64,000 nucleotides of DNA from Colwellia demingiae (lineage in GTDB: Bacteria > Pseudomonadota > Gammaproteobacteria > Enterobacterales > Alteromonadaceae), in assembly GCF_007954275.1 (NCBI RefSeq), contig NZ_VOLT01000004.1, positions 62,001-126,000 on the forward strand, read 5' to 3'. Of the stretch, positions 19,900 to 28,246 are shown piece by piece (position 1 is the first letter of the stretch; every line of letters starts with the position of its first letter). A program made the translations under genes and the position numbers. The notes beneath the pieces were generated by a model. It was not told the origin of the DNA. It worked only from the letters and a program-made list of their open reading frames with translations, and made no database searches.

Positions 19900-20860
19900 T
19901 ATAAAGGCCCTCCTTGGCTAATCTAACTTTGACTCTGCTTAGTGTATTTGACATATCAAAAGGATTTATTGTGTGACTTCCATTGACTACATTGTCGTAA
20001 GCTACCTGTAATATATCGTTATCAACAATGTCTTCGGAATTTGTAAGCTCAATACATTCAGTGAACAGATTTACAATAACTCTCATCAAGCCTTTAGTAG
20101 CAAGATTTAAGCGATATAACATGTTGTGATTAGACTTCAATGTAATGACTTCTTTTCCATTATCATCAAAGTAACTTTCTGTAAAATCTAACCCTTCTGT
20201 CTTTCTAGGAAACTTTAAAAGTACGCTTTCAATAATTAACGCAAATCGAAGTTTTTCTGCATCTGACAAGCAACTGAAAGCAAACAACTCTTGAGTGGGC
20301 AAAAAACGCGTTCTAATTTGCTCGTCTACTTCAAGAAAACGTTCAGAATGTTCAGTACCTAGTAATAGAAATGGCACACCGCATTCATCTAAAAAACCTT
20401 TCAAAAAACGATAAATTTTGGATGTCGGTTGAATGCGGCTCTTTGGTAAAATATCTTGAAATTCGTCAATAATGACTAATTTCACGCCTTGTTCTTTAAA
20501 TAAGCGGATAATTGTTTTTACTTTTTGCGGCATTACCCCTTTATAAGGGTTAATGTCTCCTAATTGCTCAAGGATTGCTGATAGCAATTGACCTGGAGAG
20601 TTAAACAATGACACATTGATGTAGACAGTTGGTTTCATCGTTAATGCGTCAGTACTACTCTCTTGATGTAAAGTGTCCATAGCTGTAAGTGCTGACAACG
20701 TTTTTCCGGTGCCTGGTTTGCCTTTTAGTAGTCTAGCCTTCGGCTTTCTCCCTGTGTAGCTTAATAGCTTTTTAATGGCGTCTTGAGTATCTTGAAAATC
20801 ATCATGCCAGCAAATGCGTTTCTCGAATGTTGCGATTTCGTTTGGTTGAGTGTTATTCAT
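19889..20860 (-). CDS. tnsC: TnsC/TniB-like AAA+ transposition regulator
   Basis: AAA+ ATPase that couples target recognition to the transposase. Walker A is G47-T54 (GKPGTGKT) and Walker B is LVIIDEFQD (D132/E133). At 323 aa it is closer in length to TniB and to short TnsC proteins of CRISPR-associated elements than to the 555-aa TnsC of Tn7. It lies 17 nt after tnsB and overlaps tniQ, so the proteins are made from one message. The start ATG at 20860 has GGAAATTAA upstream. Confidence 0.9.
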   Translation of the reverse strand: MNNTQPNEIATFEKRICWHDDFQDTQDAIKKLLSYTGRKPKARLLKGKPGTGKTLSALTAMDTLHQESSTDALTMKPTVYINVSLFNSPGQLLSAILEQLGDINPYKGVMPQKVKTIIRLFKEQGVKLVIIDEFQDILPKSRIQPTSKIYRFLKGFLDECGVPFLLLGTEHSERFLEVDEQIRTRFLPTQELFAFSCLSDAEKLRFALIIESVLLKFPRKTEGLDFTESYFDDNGKEVITLKSNHNMLYRLNLATKGLMRVIVNLFTECIELTNSEDIVDNDILQVAYDNVVNGSHTINPFDMSNTLSRVKVRLAKEGLYNAK

Positions 20861-20877
20861 AATTTAATTTCCTATAG

Positions 20878-22872
20878 TTATTTAGTTACTGGGCGAGTTA
20901 CTGGGCGATTTGTAGGACGACCATCATTTTTCTGCACCGTTTTATCGGTATGATTTCTAGCATGTCGATTGGCTTCTTGCTGGACGTGTTCGGTCGCTCT
21001 CTCGGTTATGTCACTTGGTTGAGAAGCTTTGTTTTTAGCTTGTTTGTTCTTTTGTTCTTTCTTTTCTTCACGCATTTTCTTAGCCAATGCCGCTTTTTCC
21101 TTTTTCTTAAGCATGATTTCTTCCTGTTTGCGCTTAATTGCTTCAGATACGACCCAGTTAGATTTGGTGAATACGTTTGTGGTATTTGTTCTAGAGCCAG
21201 ATCGGTATTGGCGGTTAAATTCAGCTAAGCTCATTCCTGGCAAAACACGAGGGTCGCAACAAGGGACTTCAAACAATACCCCTGTGGTTTCATCAATGAC
21301 TGATATTTTGGAAACATCGTTTTTGTCGTATAAAAAAGGCACTTTTGGATTCTTTTTGTCGCCATGTAACGTAATAGCAAGGCGAAGGTCATTTAACTGA
21401 CGAGAATTGTAATACAAGGTATTTCGCTGAATGCCCTGGCACCCTTGGATCACACCTTCAAGTTCAACTCCTGAGAACACTTCTAACTTTTTCAAATCAG
21501 CCACTATTCTAGGGCTGCATTCCTTAAGTGCTTCTTCACATACATTTGCAGGCGTATCTAAGAACAATCCTTTGTGTGGATTTTGATGATAGTGGTCCAA
21601 AATGTAGATTTCTAACGTGCTAATAAATTCACCAAGGGTAAGCGTGGCAATCTCCTCTATAGTCTTATCTGTCTTATCTTCATCGTTGTTACGCGTGTAT
21701 CCTGGGAGGTTAGATGCGTACATACTACGGAATCCGCGATTATAGGCTTCTATCATACCCTTGCGCCAAGGAGACTTAGTTTCCGTGGTTATGTGAGTAC
21801 ATTTGAGTTGAGCCATTAAATTTGTAACTACGCGGCATTTGAATGCTTTCCCAGCATCACCAACAAAGGCGAATGGTATGCCAGTCAGGGGCCAATTGTT
21901 CTGTGCAAAGACAGATTTGATTTTAGGGGTCACGCAATGTTTTATAAGCTCGATAACAGCATCAGATATTTCACTGGGTTTATTACCTACAGACACGCTG
22001 TAGCCAACAATGCAACGTGTGTATGTATCAATGGCTAAATAAACAATCGCAGTGCCTAAAAACTCCCCAGTTTCATCATCGAGTAGACCAATCTTTAGGT
22101 GAACAGCATCGATCTCCACTCTTTGTAATGGAAAATCAAGCACATACATCCCTTCACTACATCTAGCGAATTTTCTAGCTTCATCTTTTCCATAACGAGC
22201 GTAAACAACATCGAGTTGATTTAGTTCATTAAGTAACTCGTAAAATCTAGATTCACTAATAGATCTCCCTTCGATCTCATTTGCAGCTATTAATTCGTCA
22301 TAATGTTCTTTGAACTTGAAATAAGTTTGACGTTTATTAAGCCCTTGAGGGATTAAGTAATACTCATCAATAATTGATTCAGCTAATTCAACTACAGCTT
22401 CAGAATGACGAGATGCACGTGTTTTTTTAGCGCGTTTTATAACAGAATATATTTCCATTTCGTTCTGTATCCACGAAACATACCAACGACGAAGAGTAGA
22501 TTCACTAGGGACATCTTTACCCGTATAACCGTGTCGTTTTTTGACTATGTCCTTTGCTTTTTTTCGCGTTTTTAGTGAGTGTGGATTAGCATGTTGGTGC
22601 AATTCAACAAGGTAATGTTCAACGCGAATTGCTTTTTCTTTATCTTCCTGGTTGGTTAACTGCTTATTGATAAGAAGAGCATTTTCTTTCTTTTTAATGA
22701 TGAGAAGCCCGCTTCGATAAGCCAACATAAGCTCACTTGGTAGTGGATACGCCATCTCTCCATTCGAATATTCAATTACGCAAAAGTTTTCACCGATTGC
22801 TTTAACTGTTGCTACTTCTCCACGTAAGTTGATTTTCATTCCTGCTTGTAAAATAAATTGTTGATTAGACAT
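20878..22872 (-). CDS. tnsB: TnsB-like DDE transposase (rve fold)
   Basis: Transposase that recognises the element ends and joins the 3' ends to target. It is 664 aa. N-terminal helical DNA-binding domains (~75-235) precede the retroviral-integrase catalytic core, with D255 (VEIDAVH), D339 (FVGDAG) and E375 (KGMIEAYNRG). The 35-residue D-E gap is as expected. A beta-barrel (~480-560) follows. The tail is very basic and repetitive with Lys/Glu-rich and RP(T/V) motifs; in Tn7 the TnsB C-terminus contacts TnsC. The gene starts within the end of the preceding 47-codon ORF. Confidence 0.93.
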   Translation of the reverse strand: MSNQQFILQAGMKINLRGEVATVKAIGENFCVIEYSNGEMAYPLPSELMLAYRSGLLIIKKKENALLINKQLTNQEDKEKAIRVEHYLVELHQHANPHSLKTRKKAKDIVKKRHGYTGKDVPSESTLRRWYVSWIQNEMEIYSVIKRAKKTRASRHSEAVVELAESIIDEYYLIPQGLNKRQTYFKFKEHYDELIAANEIEGRSISESRFYELLNELNQLDVVYARYGKDEARKFARCSEGMYVLDFPLQRVEIDAVHLKIGLLDDETGEFLGTAIVYLAIDTYTRCIVGYSVSVGNKPSEISDAVIELIKHCVTPKIKSVFAQNNWPLTGIPFAFVGDAGKAFKCRVVTNLMAQLKCTHITTETKSPWRKGMIEAYNRGFRSMYASNLPGYTRNNDEDKTDKTIEEIATLTLGEFISTLEIYILDHYHQNPHKGLFLDTPANVCEEALKECSPRIVADLKKLEVFSGVELEGVIQGCQGIQRNTLYYNSRQLNDLRLAITLHGDKKNPKVPFLYDKNDVSKISVIDETTGVLFEVPCCDPRVLPGMSLAEFNRQYRSGSRTNTTNVFTKSNWVVSEAIKRKQEEIMLKKKEKAALAKKMREEKKEQKNKQAKNKASQPSDITERATEHVQQEANRHARNHTDKTVQKNDGRPTNRPVTRPVTK

Positions 22873-23008
22873 TTTTTGTATCCTTTTTAGTTGATTTTTG
22901 ATTTACGTTATTTGTCTCTACTTTTTGGGCTATGTATTGTATTTGCATTCTTTTTGCTAACTTTTCACTTAGTGGTTTTATCCAATGTTTCATTTCTGAA
23001 GTCTTCAT
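22865..23008 (-). CDS. 47-aa basic peptide between tnsA and tnsB
   Basis: A small ORF sits exactly in the gap between tnsA and tnsB. ATG at 23008 has a good Shine-Dalgarno (AGGAGAA) 6-7 nt ahead, seven bases after the tnsA stop. Its TAA overlaps the tnsB start (ATGTCTAA). The peptide begins MKTSEMKHWIKPLSEKL and is Lys-rich. No family is recognised. It may be a real accessory peptide or a translational coupler that loads ribosomes onto tnsB. Confidence 0.5.
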   Translation of the reverse strand: MKTSEMKHWIKPLSEKLAKRMQIQYIAQKVETNNVNQKSTKKDTKNV

Positions 23009-23015
23009 TTTTCTC

Positions 23016-23705
23016 CTAATGGTTTGGGGTGATGTTGCTTTGCTTGGTTAATATTTTTTTGCAGTCATAGCTGAAATAATCTTGGGCAATTAACGCCCAA
23101 GCGTAAATATCTGTTTCGTTGTGTTTAATACATAGCTGCTCTAGTGCTGAGATGGTCAGGTTTGATGGCAATTCGGTTATTATTTTGTTAGTTATGTGGG
23201 AAGTGAGTTTTATGTCTAGGTATAAATACAACTGTTGAAGATTTTCGATGTACTTTCCTTCGTCAAAAGATGCTTCAGTTCTTAGCGTGTAAGCCACACC
23301 TAGTTCTTTTTTGAAGAATCTTACAATTTGATTAAAGCGTCTTAAATATTCTTTATCCTTAGCTTTTTTCTCAGTTTTTATTTGTATGAATTCGACAGTT
23401 CCATCATGGTAAATAACAACAACATCAGGAGTATGAGGAACCATTTTCCCATCAACTTCGATCGTGAATGTTGCTGGCTGGGTTAAAAAATATTTAATGC
23501 TTTTGTCAAATTCCAAAGTGAGTATGAATTTTGCTTCTGTATGACTTTCCGCATACGCCATCAATAAGTTCAGATGGGAGTAATGTAGAATTGATGGTTT
23601 TACTCTGCTGGTTTTATCAAGTTTTCGTTTAAGCTCAAACGGTTCAATATTGATAACTTTCGGTGAGCTTATCTCACTCACAAATGCGTTAAATTCAGTG
23701 TTCAT
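23016..23705 (-). CDS. tnsA: TnsA-like endonuclease
   Basis: PD-(D/E)XK endonuclease (229 aa) that in Tn7-like elements cuts the 5' ends so that transposition is cut-and-paste. The catalytic pattern is visible: E65 (LTLEFDKS), D94 (HTPDVVV) and Q108-I-K110 (EFIQIKTE). A helical C-terminal part follows, which in Tn7 contacts TnsC. It is upstream of tnsB in one operon. The ATG at 23705 has GGAAATATT before it. The presence of tnsA separates this element from Tn5053-type tni elements. Confidence 0.88.
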   Translation of the reverse strand: MNTEFNAFVSEISSPKVINIEPFELKRKLDKTSRVKPSILHYSHLNLLMAYAESHTEAKFILTLEFDKSIKYFLTQPATFTIEVDGKMVPHTPDVVVIYHDGTVEFIQIKTEKKAKDKEYLRRFNQIVRFFKKELGVAYTLRTEASFDEGKYIENLQQLYLYLDIKLTSHITNKIITELPSNLTISALEQLCIKHNETDIYAWALIAQDYFSYDCKKILTKQSNITPNH

Positions 23706-23824
23706 AATATTTCCTATTATTGTGTTTTGGTTTATTTAGGCAGTAATAGCCCGTACAGAATGTGTATCCACATTTAGCGTTGTTAAAACGATTAAGAGAT
23801 TATTTAGGCGCGAGTCAAAAGGTG

Positions 23825-23840
23825 TATGGCGAAAGCCATA
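23825..23840. other. GNRA-capped hairpin upstream of tnsA
   Basis: A perfect 6-bp stem TATGGC / GCCATA closes a GAAA tetraloop, about 120 bp before the tnsA start. There is no T-run, so it is not a classical terminator. It could be an RNA element in the tnsA leader. It is short enough that chance cannot be excluded. Confidence 0.35.
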
Positions 23841-23873
23841 GACAACGAGACATTAGCGAATAAATTTTAGGTA

Positions 23874-24194
23874 TTACGAGAGAATTGTCGGTGGCTCGGA
23901 GTTTTGTTCAAATAGGATGTCATCATGCCGAAAACGTTGGTTGCTTGATTCAAGTGGATGAACCAGTAAGGCATGTACTGATTTGGAGCATGGTAGGTAG
24001 CTAATACTGCACAAGAGAGAGAGCAAGTACTTGGGGTTACTACAATAAGGTTGGATGACTACCTGCTTTATTAAAGGATAATCAAATGTATAGACTCCAG
24101 CTAGCTCGTTAACGGCTAACAGTGATTTATTTATTCTAAAAGAACAATTTCTAAATGATTTCTCATCATTACATATATTTTTATTAACTTGCAC
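23874..24194 (-). CDS. possible 106-aa protein, unknown
   Basis: Open frame starting with GTG at 24194 behind a near-perfect Shine-Dalgarno (AAGGAGG, spacing 8 nt). It lies upstream of tnsA in the same direction and next to the operator palindromes. The product has no recognisable domain and its composition is not clearly coding. The strong ribosome site is the main argument for it. If real, it would be the first gene of the tns transcript; if not, the 680 bp upstream of tnsA are regulatory only. Confidence 0.35.
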   Translation of the reverse strand: MQVNKNICNDEKSFRNCSFRINKSLLAVNELAGVYTFDYPLIKQVVIQPYCSNPKYLLSLLCSISYLPCSKSVHALLVHPLESSNQRFRHDDILFEQNSEPPTILS

Positions 24195-24248
24195 ACAGCT
24201 ACCCTCCTTATATTCAGTCAGCTAACAAGTCTACTAATTAGACCTGAA

Positions 24249-24272
24249 GTACGGTATAAATTTATACTGTAC
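24249..24272. promoter_or_regulatory. 24-bp palindromic operator, copy 1
   Basis: Near-perfect palindrome: half-site GTACGGTATAAA, mirrored with one mismatch. It sits between the divergent GTG-started ORF/tns side and the half-HsdS operon. It looks like a binding site for a dimeric regulator. Confidence 0.6.
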
Positions 24273-24325
24273 TGTGAAGTTATTAATAGTGTAGATCCTT
24301 TTTATGCATAAACGCAAGTTTTTAT

Positions 24326-24345
24326 ACAATATAAATTTAAACTGT
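24326..24345. promoter_or_regulatory. palindromic operator, copy 2
   Basis: ACAATATAAATTTAAACTGT resembles the core of copy 1 and is centred 75 bp from it, about seven helical turns. That spacing would let two dimers bind the same face and loop or cooperate. It lies 40 bp ahead of the half-HsdS start. Confidence 0.5.
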
Positions 24346-24384
24346 GCCATTATTAGGGGCATAAATAATATGTAGAAATCTAAA

Positions 24385-24975
24385 ATGACCAATAATAAAG
24401 ACATCATGATCCGCTCAGGGTATACGTTTCGAGAGACTATTCAATTTGATCTGAATGGCAGTCATTATTTGATCCAAATTAAAAATATAATTAAAGACGG
24501 TTTAGGTAAAAAGGTAGATGTTTTAAATTTAGAGAAAATTAATTCACCAACTGATAACTCTAACTTCTATGTGAAAGATGGAGATATCTTGATTTTGAAA
24601 AAAGGAGATGACCATAACGCATATATGGTGAACAACGCTCCTGAAGCAACATTGGTTGGTCAAAACTTTCTAATTATCAGCACTTCAGATGAAGAAAAAC
24701 TGCCATCTGAGTTCTTAGTTTTTTTCATTAACCTACCTTCAACACAGTTATTTTTAAGCTCTCTGTCAGGAGGGGGTAAGCAAGCTAGTTTGGGAAAAGC
24801 AGCACTAGAAAAGCTTAAAATTCCGATTTTGTCTAAAGAAGAGCAAACGGAGTTAATGACATTGGCTAATGAGATCAGTAAAGAAAAAGTGATATTAGAA
24901 AAACTGATTTCTAATCGGGAAAGGCAATTACAGAAGTTGATTGAATTAAAAACTGAGGGGCAAGGTAGTGAATGA
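24385..24975 (+). CDS. half-length HsdS-like DNA specificity protein
   Basis: Type I restriction specificity-like protein of 196 aa, half the usual size. It has one target-recognition domain (~15-165; DGDILILKKGDD and SLSGGGKQASLGKAALEKLKIPIL match HsdS conserved ends) and one long terminal helix (LISNRERQLQKLIELK). Half-S proteins must dimerise to read a palindromic site. It overlaps the next gene by 8 bp. No HsdR nuclease is nearby, so this is not an ordinary restriction system. The start at 24385 has only a weak ribosome site; ATG 24406 is an alternative. Confidence 0.75.
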   Translation: MTNNKDIMIRSGYTFRETIQFDLNGSHYLIQIKNIIKDGLGKKVDVLNLEKINSPTDNSNFYVKDGDILILKKGDDHNAYMVNNAPEATLVGQNFLIISTSDEEKLPSEFLVFFINLPSTQLFLSSLSGGGKQASLGKAALEKLKIPILSKEEQTELMTLANEISKEKVILEKLISNRERQLQKLIELKTEGQGSE

Positions 24976-26362
24976 TTTTAAAAGCTCCATTATCGAGAGT
25001 TACAAACATTGTTATTTACCTTCTTTAATTGATAGTAATAACGCAAATTCACAAAGAGATTTCTTTCTCTTTATTGTTTTTTGCTATCTATATGACTCAA
25101 CAGAGCCAACGGTGAAATTTGAACTAGGTGAGCCTTTTCAAACGATAGATAATTTTAATCATATTCTGTTATCTGTTAAAAACAATAACTCAACTAATAG
25201 CGCTGTGTCTCAATGTATTGAACTAATCGAGGAGCAGATACGTGGTATCAACTCAATTGATTTAGTGGAAGATATAAATAGACTGGTAATCGAGCTTAGC
25301 GGCCTGGCAAATCAACAAGAAAAACTAACTAAAGTAGAAGCTATAGAGCGATATCGAGAAGTCTTGCTGCCCCTACAACAGATGAATGTTGAAAACATCC
25401 ATGATATTGAAGTTGAACCACTTCGCTTAAGCCCTGTTTATTTCAAACTTCTAAACGTCATGAAAAGTGGTATTACTAAAAAACGTATGTATCTCCCTTT
25501 TGACGTTGATACCGAAGCAAGTATTTCGATTTTAGATTCAGACCCAAAGCAAGCAGTCGATGTTGAATCGGTTGATCAGTCCCCATTGCATATATTGAGG
25601 TTGTTAGCACTACTTCATAGCGCTGATGTTGATGTCTTAAATTCCCATTGCCTGAAACCAGGTTATAATTTGCATCCCAACTCGACCAACCTCGCAGTGA
25701 AACTGACAAAACTACCAAAAGTAATTAATAAAGGTGAAATTAAAGATAAAGATTCGGCACTAAACACTGGAAATAATAAAGATAAGAATAAAGAACCCGA
25801 ACTTAATAAAGATGAAAATAAATTACCTCGATATCCAGAATTTGATGTAGCTAATGTTTTGACTTCTGCTTTAACTAAAAAGGGCACAGGCTATATTTTT
25901 CTAGTTCAGAATGCTTTAAGTAGGCAGAGTGATACTGAAAGTCGAACGCGACTGGTGAAAAGTGGATGTGTAAGTGCTGTGATCACATTGCCACAGAAGC
26001 TTTTCAGTCAGCAAACGTATGAACTTGTTCTAATAATATTGCAACGAAATAGTCATACTGTACGGTTTATAGATGCGGTAGATTTCTACACTGTATCTGA
26101 TAAAAAACACGTATTAGCTCGTTTAGATGAGCTAAAAAACCTAATTGATACAAAGGAAGAAGTAAAAGGTCGGAGTTTTCATGTACCTTTAAATATTATT
26201 ATAAATAATAACTCTTCTCTACATCCAGTGGCTTATAAAGACTTATATTGGCTCGAAGATGCTGGTATTGAAGAACTCAAGTCGCAAAGACTAAACCTTT
26301 TGGATGAATTGGGATCAACGCAACATAATATAGATAAGCTAGTGAACAAGTTTATTGGTTGA
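24968..26362 (+). CDS. catalytically dead HsdM-like (N6-adenine methylase fold) protein
   Basis: A 464-aa protein that keeps the plan of type I HsdM but not its catalytic sites. Where DPxxGxG should bind SAM it has YLPFDVDTEAS. The following VESVDQSPLHILRLLALLHS and VLNSHCLKPG match the motif II/III path. The NPPF catalytic loop is replaced by KLTKLPK plus a Lys/Asn-rich insert. The C-terminal region is clear HsdM: LVKSGCVSAVITLPQKLF, then VRFIDAVDF and a terminal helical tail. It probably binds DNA with the half-HsdS, or has a structural role, without methylating. GTG start at 24968 overlaps the hsdS-like end. Confidence 0.7.
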   Translation: MNDFKSSIIESYKHCYLPSLIDSNNANSQRDFFLFIVFCYLYDSTEPTVKFELGEPFQTIDNFNHILLSVKNNNSTNSAVSQCIELIEEQIRGINSIDLVEDINRLVIELSGLANQQEKLTKVEAIERYREVLLPLQQMNVENIHDIEVEPLRLSPVYFKLLNVMKSGITKKRMYLPFDVDTEASISILDSDPKQAVDVESVDQSPLHILRLLALLHSADVDVLNSHCLKPGYNLHPNSTNLAVKLTKLPKVINKGEIKDKDSALNTGNNKDKNKEPELNKDENKLPRYPEFDVANVLTSALTKKGTGYIFLVQNALSRQSDTESRTRLVKSGCVSAVITLPQKLFSQQTYELVLIILQRNSHTVRFIDAVDFYTVSDKKHVLARLDELKNLIDTKEEVKGRSFHVPLNIIINNNSSLHPVAYKDLYWLEDAGIEELKSQRLNLLDELGSTQHNIDKLVNKFIG

Positions 26363-26369
26363 GGAAATT

Positions 26370-26603
26370 ATGAATAAACAAACATTTATAGATTCTTGCT
26401 TTATGCAATTAGTCGAAATATTTGAAGACGCAAACAACCATAAGAAAGATGAAAAGAAAAAGCATAGATTAGAAGGATATATCCATGCAGGTAAAACCCT
26501 TGGTGTTTTTTCCAGTGAAGAAGCTCTTACTTTAATGGAAGAAGCTCATTATAAAATTTTTGATGAAACTATTGATTCGAGAAAATCTCGAAAGCCAATT
26601 TAA
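26370..26603 (+). CDS. 77-aa partner of the dead-methylase operon
   Basis: Small helical acidic/basic protein (MNKQTFIDSCFMQLVEIFED) starting at ATG 26370, which has a GAGGAAA ribosome site. It is 7 nt after the HsdM-like stop, so it belongs to the same transcript. No domain is recognised. Its constant-looking position suggests a third subunit. Confidence 0.65.
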   Translation: MNKQTFIDSCFMQLVEIFEDANNHKKDEKKKHRLEGYIHAGKTLGVFSSEEALTLMEEAHYKIFDETIDSRKSRKPI

Positions 26604-26780
26604 AAGAGGCTTTAGTTAGAGGAGATGATGATTATATCGACATCCCTGCCTATGAGAGAAATAGAACGTAGTTAGTAGCCGATTAAAAAAATCGCCTCAT
26701 TATATTCAAATAAATGAAACTCATATTAGAAAGGAAGTACTCCCTTCAAATATGAGGCAATCTATTAGTATGTAGGTAAG

Positions 26781-26939
26781 TCAATCATCATCGTCATAAT
26801 CTTCATCTTGACCCTCTTCCCAGCCTTTGTCCCAATCTTCTACCATCCACCAAGTTTCATTAGACCAATTATAGGGATTTGAGCCTTTAGGCTTTCCTTT
26901 CCAGTATGCGTCATAGCCCTCACTCTTTTCACAAGACAT
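26781..26939 (-). CDS. 52-aa RMF/CrpP-like small protein
   Basis: Short ORF with ATG at 26939 and GAGGAAAATAA before it. The pattern G-Y-x-A-Y-x-x-G, N-P-Y, then W-D-K-G-W-E-E-G resembles the Rmf/CrpP fold (ribosome modulation factor and relatives). It ends in an Asp-rich tail (QDEDYDDDD). CrpP relatives are often found on mobile elements; function here is unknown. It starts at the base next to the stop of the 32-aa gene, so translation is coupled. Confidence 0.6.
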   Translation of the reverse strand: MSCEKSEGYDAYWKGKPKGSNPYNWSNETWWMVEDWDKGWEEGQDEDYDDDD

Positions 26940-27038
26940 TTATTTTCCTCGTGGCGAGTTATTGCCTCGTCCGCCTCCTGATTTTTCACCTGTTTTACTT
27001 GGGCCATTAATTGGTGTAGGTTTATTAGATTTAGCCAT
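26940..27038 (-). CDS. 32-aa basic Gly/Pro-rich peptide
   Basis: Small ORF beginning MAKSNKPTPINGPSKTGEKS, ATG at 27038 with GGAG 8 nt before it, ending in a Gly/Asn/Arg-rich tail. It lies 34 nt after the XRE regulator and is coupled to the 52-aa gene. It is likely unstructured. Function unknown. Confidence 0.5.
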   Translation of the reverse strand: MAKSNKPTPINGPSKTGEKSGGGRGNNSPRGK

Positions 27039-27072
27039 GTTCATCTCCTTATTTTTAAATGCTTTAGCTTGG

Positions 27073-28092
27073 TTATTCGTTTTCGAACGTTAAATTAATT
27101 ACTGGTAATTCAGTTATTTCGTTGCAAACTATTTCAGGTGTCATCGATGGAATATTTTGTCCTTCCCATGCTTCACCAATGCCGATGGGGAGTGCCCATC
27201 TTCTTCGTCCATCTTTTAAATCGGTGATAGCTTTGATTACTCTATCTATGTTGGCACTAGGCCATGGCGCTCTGCGAGTTTTTCCTGAGTTATCGAGCCA
27301 CATGCGAGATATGGTTATGGATTTTGTTTTTTCTTTTGCAAAATCGTAAATCATGTTGAGGCTACCTTTTTGTGAACGGGTAGGCGGATTGGTATAGGTG
27401 AGACTATCCAACCACTCACTCAGTGATACTCTAAACTCAGCATCTGAATTAAATATTCGGTATCCTTTATAGTTAACTTTGTTGTCACCAACTTCATTAA
27501 ATTCGACCATAAATTGAGGCTTAATGTTTTTGGGGATTAAAGGCTCCCCGTCAATATCAACTTCATAAACGCAGGCATATAACAATTCATCTAATGAATC
27601 ATTCCATATATATTGTTGCCATTCTGTTAGTTCATCCCACAGCAATCCTATTTTTTCATCTAATCTAACAGGGCGTAAATTCCAGCAAAACTCATCATCG
27701 TTAATGAATAGAGTTATTTCTTTAGACTGCTTTTTATTTTTAATTGATAAACGCACGTTCATTTCGCTATGAAAACAGTTTGCTCTTTTGGTAATGTCAC
27801 CAATCGCCTTATAATGTCCTTGTTCAATATTTCCTGTTAAAAAATAAGGGTTAGTAACATACCAAAGTGAATCATCTACTTTTTTATCATTGATTAATTC
27901 GTCAGTAGATATATCGAAATGTTGTGCAATCGATTGGATGACCTTGGTAGTTGTCCTTCCAGAACTTTCAATATTTTGATATTGTCGATGACCTATATGG
28001 CAGGAAATTGCTGTTACTTCTTGTTTTTCAGCTTTTTGCTTTCGAAGGTGTTTTAGTAAGCTTTTATTAATAGATATTGATTCTTGTGCCAT
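27073..28092 (-). CDS. XRE-family regulator with unknown C-terminal domain
   Basis: The N-terminal ~65 residues form a Cro/CI-type helix-turn-helix (LLKHLRKQKAEKQEVTAISC, then FDISTDELIND). The remaining 270 residues have no family I can name. They are rich in aromatic residues and end with WALPIGIGEAWEGQNIP. The size suggests a regulator with a ligand- or protein-sensing domain. It heads a small minus-strand group with the 32- and 52-aa genes. It could act on the 24.25-kb palindromes, but that is untested. Confidence 0.65.
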   Translation of the reverse strand: MAQESISINKSLLKHLRKQKAEKQEVTAISCHIGHRQYQNIESSGRTTTKVIQSIAQHFDISTDELINDKKVDDSLWYVTNPYFLTGNIEQGHYKAIGDITKRANCFHSEMNVRLSIKNKKQSKEITLFINDDEFCWNLRPVRLDEKIGLLWDELTEWQQYIWNDSLDELLYACVYEVDIDGEPLIPKNIKPQFMVEFNEVGDNKVNYKGYRIFNSDAEFRVSLSEWLDSLTYTNPPTRSQKGSLNMIYDFAKEKTKSITISRMWLDNSGKTRRAPWPSANIDRVIKAITDLKDGRRRWALPIGIGEAWEGQNIPSMTPEIVCNEITELPVINLTFENE

Positions 28093-28246
28093 GTCGATAA
28101 TCCAATTAACTTTAATTGACTTAATTATAGAATATCATGACTGCGTTAAAACGAATTCATTACGAAATCATGTGATCTTTTGATTAAAGCTGTAAATAAA
28201 GCTAGAAACTTTAAAGCTGATTAGGTTGTAGACTTAAATGATTTAC

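Noticed and set aside
17880-23870. Short ~6-kb Tn7-like element ending just upstream of tnsA
   Set aside because: TTAGCG-type words near 23.79 and 23.86 kb hint at an end but they do not end in ACA and do not match the left terminus as well as the 61284 site does. It is kept as an alternative.
24385-26603. Functional type I restriction-modification
   Set aside because: No HsdR gene, HsdS is half-length, and the HsdM-like protein lacks both catalytic motifs.
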